Shown: positions 8,319 to 14,171 of the stretch, piece after piece
How the letters are laid out: each line of letters opens with the position of its first letter
Numbering within the stretch: position 1 is the first letter of the stretch
NCBI GenBank assembly: GCA_964373675.1
Contig: CAYJVO010000009.1
Coordinates: forward strand, 1-19,751
DNA: 19,751 bases
Reading direction: 5' to 3'
Source: CAYHXN01 sp964373675
Lineage (GTDB): Bacteria > Patescibacteriota > Minisyncoccia > UBA6257 > WO2-44-18
Position numbers and translations under genes: made by a program
Notes under the pieces: model-generated
Told to the model about the DNA's origin: nothing
The model's input: only the letters and a program-made list of their open reading frames with translations
Database searches by the model: none

Positions 8319-8843
8319 ATGTCTTTAGAGCTTTCATTATTTAATTCACTACATGATTTAGTTGGCAAGAGCGGGTTACTGGATTGGCTCTTTATTTTTC
8401 TAGCCAACTATTTTGGTTATTTTTTGGTTGCTGGTTTTATTTTCTTGCTGTTAAAAGAAAGAAACCGTCATCAGCGATTACATTATTTATTTTTTGGTCT
8501 GCTGACAACGATTTTATCCCGCGGTTTAATCACGGAAATAATCAGGTTTTTTTATGACCGCCCCCGTCCTTTTGATTTCCTAAGTTTTACTCCTTTAATC
8601 AGCCACGATCCCGGCAACTCTTTGCCTTCCGGCCACGCCGCTTTTTATTTTGCTTTGGCTTTAACTGTTTTTATCGTTAACAAAAAATGGTGGGGCTGGA
8701 TATTTTTAGCCTCCGCTTTATTAATTGGACTGGCTAGAATCATTGCCGGAGTTCACTGGCCCTCTGATATTTTAGCCGGTTTAGCCGTTAGTATTGTCAG
8801 CTTTTTTGTGGTAAAGTACCTCCTAAGCTCTTTTAGAAAATAA
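8319..8843 (+). CDS. PAP2-family membrane phosphatase (possible undecaprenyl-diphosphatase)
   Basis: A 174-residue integral membrane phosphatase with about five hydrophobic segments. The three PAP2 motifs are present: RX6RP (R76 to R83-P84, where the first basic residue is arginine instead of the usual lysine), PSGH (S104-H106) and RxxAGVHWPSD (R140, H146, D150). H106 and H146 would be the catalytic histidines. Family members remove phosphate from lipid phosphates or pyrophosphates; bacterial BcrC-type enzymes recycle undecaprenyl pyrophosphate for wall synthesis, the most plausible role here, though the substrate cannot be read from sequence. It heads an operon: the DUF502 gene starts 2 bases after its stop codon. 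Confidence 0.85.
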   Translation: MSLELSLFNSLHDLVGKSGLLDWLFIFLANYFGYFLVAGFIFLLLKERNRHQRLHYLFFGLLTTILSRGLITEIIRFFYDRPRPFDFLSFTPLISHDPGNSLPSGHAAFYFALALTVFIVNKKWWGWIFLASALLIGLARIIAGVHWPSDILAGLAVSIVSFFVVKYLLSSFRK

Positions 8844-8845
8844 TA

Positions 8846-9484
8846 GTGAAGCGAATACTGAAGTTTTTCTGGAAAACTTTTTTATTGGGAGGCGTGAGTT
8901 TAATATTTATCTTTTTTATTGCTCTGATAGTCAGCTGGTTATGGGGTGCGTTTTCCGGTATTGGTTTTGAGTTGGTTGATTCCAAAATTTTGAATTTTTT
9001 CATCGCCATCGCAATGATTGCGGCCGCCGCGTTTTTTGTCGGTCTTTTAGTCAGCTGGCGTTGGTCCCGCAACCTTATTTTACTGATTCTTTCCAAGATT
9101 CCGGGGATCGGTTCTATTGCCCATTCTTTCCTTAACCATGATTTTGTTGAACGTCTCAAAAAAGAGGAACTGCCGGAAGTAGTTTTTCGCGACATCGCTG
9201 ATCGTTGGGCAATGGGTTTTGTGACAAACGAATTTCTCGCTCCCGAAAATCCGGAAACTTGGATTTCAGCGGATCATTGGAATAAATCTTCGCTGATTGA
9301 ATGGTGCATCGTTATCGGTCCGCCAACCACGCCGCTGGCGATTACCGCCCCAATGTATTTCATCCCCAAGCGTAATCTTGCTTATACGGGACGCACCGCT
9401 AAAGATACCGCAATTACCGCGGCATCATTTGGGTTTGCATTTCGCTTGCCGCAAGTCATTACTCGTTTACGGAGTTCGCCATGA
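8846..9484 (+). CDS. DUF502-like two-helix membrane protein
   Basis: A 212-residue protein starting at GTG, 2 bases after the PAP2 stop codon. Two strongly hydrophobic segments lie at residues 12-33 and 48-70, and the rest is probably cytosolic or surface-exposed. The pattern of two membrane helices, a WSRNLILLILSKIPGIGSIAH turn, and a soluble domain with VVFRDIADRWAMGFVT and later IGPPTTPLA resembles the DUF502 family, whose biochemical function is not established. The stop codon overlaps the start of the hydrolase gene in ATGA (9481-9484), so the two are translationally coupled. The DUF502 assignment comes from pattern memory. Confidence 0.65.
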   Translation: MKRILKFFWKTFLLGGVSLIFIFFIALIVSWLWGAFSGIGFELVDSKILNFFIAIAMIAAAAFFVGLLVSWRWSRNLILLILSKIPGIGSIAHSFLNHDFVERLKKEELPEVVFRDIADRWAMGFVTNEFLAPENPETWISADHWNKSSLIEWCIVIGPPTTPLAITAPMYFIPKRNLAYTGRTAKDTAITAASFGFAFRLPQVITRLRSSP

Positions 9485-10356
9485 AAACGACCATTCAGTT
9501 TGACGGATTGCTGATTGATGAGTATCAGCCGGATCCCGCACTTATCCAAGATAAGTACGGGATAAGCCATCGGCCGCCGATTCTGGCGGTTCACGGAATG
9601 TGGGGCAGCAGCCGGCGCTGGCAGAATTACGGCAATTTTTTTGCCGCTAACGGTTACCCGTTTTTTGCGGTAAATCTGCGCGGCCATTCTGATTCCCGGC
9701 CGGTAAAGAATCTTGGTCATGTGGCTATTGATCACTATGTTCAGGATGTGAAAGACGCTATTGCTTATGTTTCTACCTCCATACCGCACGATTCTTTGGA
9801 TTCGCCGATACTATTTGGTCACAGCATGGGCGGTTTGGTGGCTCAAAGAGTTGCGGAAACCGTCCCATTGGTTGGCTTGGTTATTTTAAATTCTGCTCCT
9901 CCGCACGGCATCAAAGTTTTCCGCCCGCTTCAGGTTAAATATTGGAAATTGCTTTTTGTTCAAGGGAAGTACTATTTGCGCTTCGCCAAAAATTGGCGGG
10001 CGTTTAAACCGACTTTTACAGACGCCTGCCGGTTTATTATAAATGGAATGCCGTCAAAGATGCGGCGGCAATGCTATGACGAATTTAATTTGGAATCCGG
10101 TCGGGCGGCGATGGAAATTGTTTCTGGTTGTATTACGGTGGACGCGCTGGCAATTCAATGCCCGATCCTGGTAGTCGGCTGCGGGAAAGATATGATCACG
10201 CCTCTTTATCTTGCTGAAGACCTGTTTGAGAAATACCGAGTTAATGACAAAGCCGATCTTAAAATATTTTCCGATTTCGCTCATTGGATTCAGGTAGAGC
10301 CGAATTGGCAGCATCCAGCCGAAGAAATCTTAAAGTGGCTGGATGAAAAAATTTAA
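9481..10356 (+). CDS. Alpha/beta-fold hydrolase
   Basis: A 291-residue soluble hydrolase with a readable catalytic triad: nucleophile S115 in GHSMGG (113-118), acid D237 in GKDMITP, and H268 in FAHW. An oxyanion-hole HG motif is at 38-39 (VHGMWGSS), and NLRGHS at 65-70 is the usual strand-4 signature. About 75 residues between the nucleophile and the acid form the cap, which would determine specificity. No signal peptide is seen. Substrate is unknown; esterase or lysophospholipase-like activity is conceivable given the PAP2 and DUF502 neighbours. The ATG overlaps the previous stop codon by 4 bases. Its own TAA runs into a palindromic terminator, so it is the last gene of this operon. Confidence 0.85.
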   Translation: MKTTIQFDGLLIDEYQPDPALIQDKYGISHRPPILAVHGMWGSSRRWQNYGNFFAANGYPFFAVNLRGHSDSRPVKNLGHVAIDHYVQDVKDAIAYVSTSIPHDSLDSPILFGHSMGGLVAQRVAETVPLVGLVILNSAPPHGIKVFRPLQVKYWKLLFVQGKYYLRFAKNWRAFKPTFTDACRFIINGMPSKMRRQCYDEFNLESGRAAMEIVSGCITVDALAIQCPILVVGCGKDMITPLYLAEDLFEKYRVNDKADLKIFSDFAHWIQVEPNWQHPAEEILKWLDEKI

Positions 10357-10388
10357 TCCCTCACATAAATTTATGTGAGGGATTTTTA
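10355..10388. terminator. Bidirectional terminator, 30-base perfect palindrome
   Basis: Positions 10355-10384 are a perfect palindrome with half-site AATCCCTCACATAAA. On the + strand the stem runs into five T (10383-10387). On the - strand it is followed by AAATTTTTT. It therefore ends both the hydrolase operon and the convergent rpmB/tRNA-Pro transcript. The last two bases of the hydrolase stop codon are the first two of the palindrome. Confidence 0.88.
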
Positions 10389-10395
10389 GATTCTG

Positions 10396-10466
10396 TCGGG
10401 GCGCGGGTAATCGAAACCCGTCCTCACGCACCCCATGCGTGTGCGCTGCCGTTACGCTACGCCCCG
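10396..10466 (-). tRNA. tRNA-Pro (anticodon GGG)
   Basis: On the - strand, 71 bases fold as a full cloverleaf. The acceptor CGGGGCG pairs with CGCCCCG, and U8-A9 follow. The D arm is GCGT/GCGC around a 7-base loop. The anticodon stem is CACGC/GCGTG with loop ATGGGGT, giving anticodon GGG. The variable region is 4 bases. The T arm is CGGGT/ACCCG with loop TTCGATT, and the discriminator is A. C1-G72 with A73 and G35-G36 are proline identity features. CCA is not encoded (the next bases are CAG) and must be added enzymatically. The 5' ten bases overlap the 3' end of rpmB, so the two are probably co-transcribed from the rpmB promoter. Confidence 0.95.
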
Positions 10467-10645
10467 CTTTTTGAAAGTGTCTTAAGACATTTCGTGCAAA
10501 CCAAAACTCTCTTACCGGAAAGAAGTTTATGTTTTTGCAGATTAGGGTGTTTGCGGCTCCAGTTAGTAGGATTGTAATGGCCACGCAGGAGTTTGCGGGT
10601 GCCAGCCATTATTGATCCCTTGCCGCATTTGTAACAGTGTCTCAT
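10457..10645 (-). CDS. rpmB: 50S ribosomal protein L28
   Basis: A 62-residue large-subunit protein. It shows the L28 core with KHPNLQKHKL in the middle, and cysteine pairs C4/C7 and C50/C53 as in zinc-binding L28 variants (zinc is inferred). The N-terminus (MRHCYKCGKG) matches the usual position of the first CxxxGK element. The last codons (Ser, Gly, Ala, stop) lie inside the tRNA-Pro gene: the UAG stop is tRNA positions 8-10, using the invariant U8. The predicted transcription start is near 10651, giving a leader of only about six bases. It is the only protein gene on the - strand and is transcribed away from the PrkA gene. Confidence 0.9.
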   Translation of the reverse strand: MRHCYKCGKGSIMAGTRKLLRGHYNPTNWSRKHPNLQKHKLLSGKRVLVCTKCLKTLSKSGA

Positions 10646-10657
10646 ACAAGCAGTTGA

Positions 10658-10686
10658 ATTATATATTGGTTGACAGTTAGAGTCAA
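10658..10686 (-). promoter_or_regulatory. Promoter of rpmB-tRNA-Pro
   Basis: Read on the - strand: TTGACT (complement of 10681-10686), 17 bases, then a perfect TATAAT (complement of 10658-10663). The start site would be near 10651, about six bases before the rpmB ATG. It interlocks with the opposite-facing PrkA promoter. Confidence 0.7.
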
Positions 10687-10697
10687 TTCCCTATTAT
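10670..10697 (+). promoter_or_regulatory. Promoter of the PrkA-family gene
   Basis: A perfect -35 box TTGACA (10670-10675), 16 bases, then TATTAT (10692-10697). The start site would be near 10704, about 22 bases before the ATG at 10726. Its -35 box lies inside the spacer of the divergent rpmB promoter, and the rpmB -35 lies inside its spacer, so one RNA polymerase would block the other. Confidence 0.65.
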
Positions 10698-10725
10698 ATT
10701 TATAGGTACTTTGAAAAGGCGAGGG

Positions 10726-12807
10726 ATGCAAACGTCTATTTTCTCGCTTGCCGGCCTCAAATCAGGTCTAATAAATCGCAATTTATGGCGAGAGATGAGT
10801 TTTGACGAGTATCTGGAATTGTTTAGCAAGCAGCCGTCAGTTGCCTGCTCGGCTTACCAGCGGATGCACCAAGCGTTGCTTCGCTGGGGCAAGGAAAAAT
10901 ATGTCTTCGCCCGTCAGGAAATTATCCATTACAAATTTGCAGACGACCCGTTTGAAAACGGGCGCGACGCGATCTACGGCTTGGATAAACAGTTAATGCG
11001 GTTGATGGTTGTATTGCGGGCCGCCGCGGCCCGAAGGGGTCAGGAGCGAAGGATTATGCTTTTGCATGGACCGGTAGGATCGGCAAAATCAACGCTGGCC
11101 CGACTGCTTCGCAAAGCATTGGAGCATCACAGCCGCACCGAAGAGGGACAGTTGTACACCCTTTCCTGGATTGCTAAAGATGATCAATACCGAGAAATTT
11201 TGGGATTGGGCGATTCCAAAGCGGATCGCACCGACTGCCCTCTTAACGAAGAACCGCTTCGGCTTTTGCCGGAAGATGCCCGTAATACAATGTTGGCCAT
11301 GATTAATAAGAACCGATTAGCCGAAGAGCGTATTGAAGTAGAAGGTGATCTTTGTCCGCGCTGCCGATTTTTCTATAAACAACTTCTTCATAAATTTAAT
11401 GAAGAAGATGCCTGGAAAAAAATTCTGGAAAATAATATTCGGGTTCGCCGAGTAGTGTTTGCCGCCAGCGACCGGATAGGCATCGGGTCTTTCCGTCCCA
11501 AAGACGAAAAAAACCAAGACTCCACCGAGCTTACTGGAGATATTAATTTTCGTAAGCTTCCGGAATACGGCTTAGAATCCGACCCCAGAGCATTTAACTT
11601 TGACGGCGAGTTTCAGATTTCCAACCGAGGATTTTTCTTTGTAGAAGAAATTCTAAAGCTGGATAAGGCTTTCTTGTACGATTTCTTAGGCGCCACTCAG
11701 GAACATATCGTGAAGCCGAAACGGTTTGCCGAGATGCATATTGATTGTGTCTTAATGGGCGGCACCAATAACCCGGAATACGAAAAGATCAGAAATGACG
11801 AGACGATGCAGGCGCTGCGCGACCGCACCACCAGGCTTGACGTTCCTTATGTGCTGAAACTTGCAGAAGAGCAGAAAATTTACGCAAAAACCTATCGGCC
11901 GGAAAATGAGTCCGGAGCGCGGCATATCGCTCCGCACACAATTGAAATGGCATCGCTTTGGGCGATTCTCACTCGTTTGCAGGATTCCAAGACCGGAATT
12001 GATCTGCGTGATAAAGTGCGTATTTATGACGGAAAAATGGTGGAGGGATTCAGCGAAGATAAGGTTATCGAGCTTTTAAAAGATTCGCCGCAGGAAGCGA
12101 TGTCCGGCATTTCTCCTCGCTATATTCAAGATATGCTGGGTAATGCGGCAATGGGCGATGGTGATGAACAGTGCGTGAACTGGTTCAATATTAAAAAGCA
12201 TTTAGCTGATGGACTACAATACCACTCGCTTCTCAAAAGCAATAAAGCAGAGGATTTGAACCGGTTTACAACGCTTTTGGAAGCGGTAGATGAAGAATTC
12301 GGCGATAAAGTAAAAGCCGAGGTTCAGCAAGCCGTAGTGGGCGACGAGAAAGACGTGGAAAATCTTTTTAAAAATTACATTGATAATGTTGTGGCTTTTG
12401 TGAATAAAGAAAAAGTTAAGGATCATAAAGGCGAGTATGTTGAGGCGGACAAAAAGTTGATGGCGGAAGTGGAAAAAGAAATTGGGGTTGGCGGTGCTAA
12501 TGCCGAAGAGTATCGGCATAAATTGATTCAGGCCTACGGGACGCGGGTTTATAAAGGAAGACTTTTTGATTACAGATCAGATGAAAGATTGCGAACGGCG
12601 CTAGAACGATTGTTGTTTAAGCGGCGCAAAGACACCATTCGGCTTGTTGGTTTAACCACTGGAGGGGTCAGTCCGGAAGAGCGTGAGAAAATTGAGACTT
12701 TAAAAAAGAATTTGAAACATCAGTACGGCTATTGCGATTTCTGCGCCTCTTTGGTGCTAAATCATGTCGCTTCCATTTTTGCCAGAGGCGACGAACCCCT
12801 CACATAA
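10726..12807 (+). CDS. prkA: PrkA/YeaG-family serine protein kinase (AAA+ type)
   Basis: A 693-residue member of the PrkA family (YeaG in E. coli, 644 residues), linked to sporulation in Bacillus and to stress and nitrogen starvation in E. coli. The N-terminus carries the family SFDEYLELF segment. The Walker A loop GPVGSAKST is at 115-123. The middle holds the diagnostic blocks FRPKDEKNQDSTELTGDINFRKL, SDPRAFNFDGEFQISNRGF and AFLYDFLGATQEH...KRFAEMHID. TNNPEY and LRDRTTRLDVPYVLKL follow, and the C-terminal part is the PrkA kinase-like domain. A CPRC pair occurs in the middle region. ATG 10726 is preferred over the upstream TTG (10711) because AAGG lies 6 bases ahead. It is followed by its own terminator and then by the usual partners, a YeaH-type gene and spoVR. 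Confidence 0.93.
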   Translation: MQTSIFSLAGLKSGLINRNLWREMSFDEYLELFSKQPSVACSAYQRMHQALLRWGKEKYVFARQEIIHYKFADDPFENGRDAIYGLDKQLMRLMVVLRAAAARRGQERRIMLLHGPVGSAKSTLARLLRKALEHHSRTEEGQLYTLSWIAKDDQYREILGLGDSKADRTDCPLNEEPLRLLPEDARNTMLAMINKNRLAEERIEVEGDLCPRCRFFYKQLLHKFNEEDAWKKILENNIRVRRVVFAASDRIGIGSFRPKDEKNQDSTELTGDINFRKLPEYGLESDPRAFNFDGEFQISNRGFFFVEEILKLDKAFLYDFLGATQEHIVKPKRFAEMHIDCVLMGGTNNPEYEKIRNDETMQALRDRTTRLDVPYVLKLAEEQKIYAKTYRPENESGARHIAPHTIEMASLWAILTRLQDSKTGIDLRDKVRIYDGKMVEGFSEDKVIELLKDSPQEAMSGISPRYIQDMLGNAAMGDGDEQCVNWFNIKKHLADGLQYHSLLKSNKAEDLNRFTTLLEAVDEEFGDKVKAEVQQAVVGDEKDVENLFKNYIDNVVAFVNKEKVKDHKGEYVEADKKLMAEVEKEIGVGGANAEEYRHKLIQAYGTRVYKGRLFDYRSDERLRTALERLLFKRRKDTIRLVGLTTGGVSPEEREKIETLKKNLKHQYGYCDFCASLVLNHVASIFARGDEPLT

Positions 12808-12821
12808 GTGAGGGTTTTTTT
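12797..12821 (+). terminator. Rho-independent terminator of the PrkA gene, stop codon in the loop
   Basis: The stem CCCTCAC (12797-12803) / GTGAGGG (12808-12814) has the four-base loop ATAA, followed by seven T (12815-12821). The last three loop bases are the TAA stop codon, so a terminating ribosome sits on the hairpin. The stem repeats the CCCTCACATAA sequence of the terminator at 10355-10388. Confidence 0.9.
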
Positions 12822-12826
12822 GTTCG

Positions 12827-12855
12827 TTGCAAAACTCACCAGCAATCGCTAAACT
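12827..12855 (+). promoter_or_regulatory. Candidate promoter of the YeaH/YhbH-type gene
   Basis: TTGCAA (12827-12832), 17 bases, then TAAACT (12850-12855), five bases after the T tract of the previous terminator. The start site would be near 12862, with a leader of about 21 bases. Both boxes have mismatches, so this is the weakest promoter of the cluster. Confidence 0.4.
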
Positions 12856-12882
12856 GGAATTGTCCTTTTACAAGATAAATAA

Positions 12883-14103
12883 ATGAGTCGCATAAAAATA
12901 GACGAAGAAGAATTCCTCAATATCGTGAGAGGAAGATTGCGCCGCGATTTGGTTGAACTGTTAAAGAGCGGACAGGTAACTATTTTAGGGCCGGATAAAG
13001 GCGTGGCTATTGCCATTGATGAGATTGAAATCCCTCATTTAAGATTCTCCGAACTCCCGCTTAATGCGGAAACCGGCGACGGTGGTCCAGACATCGGCGT
13101 TGGTCAAGGTCCGGGTGAGCCCGGCGATGATTTGGGACCGATTGATGTAGAAAACGATGAAGATGGTGAGGGTGGCGGAAAGAAGGGTAAGGGGGATAAA
13201 AAGAAGCGTTCTGCCGGATGGGGACGAGGTCACGACATTATTGAATTGGAAATTTCTGCCCGGGAATTTTTTGATTTATTTGCTGAAGTCCTGCAGTTGC
13301 CGCGCATCAAACCTAAAGGCCAGAAATCTATTAAGACCACGGAGAGGAAATATACTGATATCCGTAAGACCGGACCGGATTCCTTAAGGCATAAAAGGCG
13401 GACTTTTAAAAATGCCCTAAAAAGATCTTTGAGCGAAGGAACTTACAACCTAAAGCGCCCAAGGATTATTCCCATTCGCGAAGATATGCGTTATCGCATT
13501 CCTGATGAGATTGTTAAACCTCAAAACAACGCCGTGATTTTTTATATGATGGATGTTTCCGGTTCAGTTATGACTGAAGATCGGGCGTTAATTCGCTATT
13601 TCTGCCGTTTGTCCAAGTTTTGGTTGGATTATAACTATGAAAATCTTGATACGGTTTGGATAATTCACGACGGCGAAGCGGATAGGGTAAGCGAGGAGGA
13701 GTTTTTTAAAAGTCAGCGCGATGGCGGAACAGTGATTTCTTCGGCTCACGATCTGATGTTGAAAATCATTGATAAAGAATACCCGTCTTCGCAATGGAAT
13801 ATTTACCCTTTTTATTTTTCCGACGGCTTTAATTTTGACGAAGATGACGAAGTTAGTTACGAGCTTTTAACAGCAAAGATTTTACCAATAGTCAACCAAT
13901 ACACTTATGGAGAAGTAAGTGCGGATCGGTTTTGGTACGCCGGTTTAAAAAAGAATGTGCCGTTTGTGCCGGCCGGCAGTTATGGAGAAATGCTGAAAGA
14001 AGTCAAAAAGAAAGTTGCTAATGTTTTTATTGAATGCGTTAATCTTCAGTCAATGGCAGATATTCCGGAAGCTATCCGTTCGGTCTTCAAAGCCGGTCGC
14101 TAA
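12883..14103 (+). CDS. YeaH/YhbH (DUF444/UPF0229) VWA-like protein
   Basis: A 406-residue protein related to E. coli YeaH and Bacillus YhbH, the usual partner of PrkA. Residues 62-115 form an acidic, glycine-rich low-complexity linker ending in a lysine-rich stretch, and residue 116 starts the conserved core. The C-terminal half is a von Willebrand A-like domain. MIDAS residues D224, S226 and S228 (MDVSGSV), a threonine in GGTVISSAHD (T283) and D314 in the FSDG segment would bind a metal. The segments QWNIYPFYFSDG and LPIVNQYTYGEV match the family. The exact role is unknown; E. coli yeaGH responds together to starvation. There is no Shine-Dalgarno site. In E. coli the pair forms an operon, whereas here a terminator and a new promoter separate them. 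Confidence 0.92.
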   Translation: MSRIKIDEEEFLNIVRGRLRRDLVELLKSGQVTILGPDKGVAIAIDEIEIPHLRFSELPLNAETGDGGPDIGVGQGPGEPGDDLGPIDVENDEDGEGGGKKGKGDKKKRSAGWGRGHDIIELEISAREFFDLFAEVLQLPRIKPKGQKSIKTTERKYTDIRKTGPDSLRHKRRTFKNALKRSLSEGTYNLKRPRIIPIREDMRYRIPDEIVKPQNNAVIFYMMDVSGSVMTEDRALIRYFCRLSKFWLDYNYENLDTVWIIHDGEADRVSEEEFFKSQRDGGTVISSAHDLMLKIIDKEYPSSQWNIYPFYFSDGFNFDEDDEVSYELLTAKILPIVNQYTYGEVSADRFWYAGLKKNVPFVPAGSYGEMLKEVKKKVANVFIECVNLQSMADIPEAIRSVFKAGR

Positions 14104-14107
14104 GATT

Positions 14108-14129
14108 ACCCCGCCTCGACGGGGTTTTT
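14108..14129 (+). terminator. Terminator of the YeaH/YhbH-type gene
   Basis: The stem ACCCCG (14108-14113) / CGGGGT (14120-14125) has the six-base loop CCTCGA and a T-rich tail TTTTTATTTT from 14125. It begins five bases after the stop codon. The loop and first stem base also form the candidate -35 box of spoVR. Confidence 0.85.
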
Positions 14130-14144
14130 ATTTTACTTTATAAT
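14116..14144 (+). promoter_or_regulatory. Promoter of spoVR, overlapping the upstream terminator
   Basis: TCGACG (14116-14121, four of six matches) sits mostly in the loop of the preceding terminator. After exactly 17 bases comes a perfect TATAAT (14139-14144). The start site would be near 14151, with a leader of about 21 bases before ATG 14172. Confidence 0.5.
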
Positions 14145-14171
14145 CCCCAAAGCGGTCTTTGAGATTTAAAT

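Noticed and set aside
9482..9484. UGA recoding, as in some Patescibacteria
   Set aside because: UGA is used as the DUF502 stop in a normal ATGA overlap and no essential gene has an internal UGA, so the standard code fits.
9382..9789. 135-codon open frame on the - strand
   Set aside because: It covers the antisense of the DUF502 gene end and the hydrolase start, both well supported; no promoter or start signal is seen.
10711..10728. TTG start for the PrkA gene
   Set aside because: ATG 10726 has AAGG six bases ahead and fits the family start; TTG 10711 is only about 7 bases from the predicted transcription start.
10355..12821. Mobile island bounded by inverted repeats
   Set aside because: The shared sequences are functional terminators; there is no transposase, integrase or target duplication, although a tRNA gene is present.
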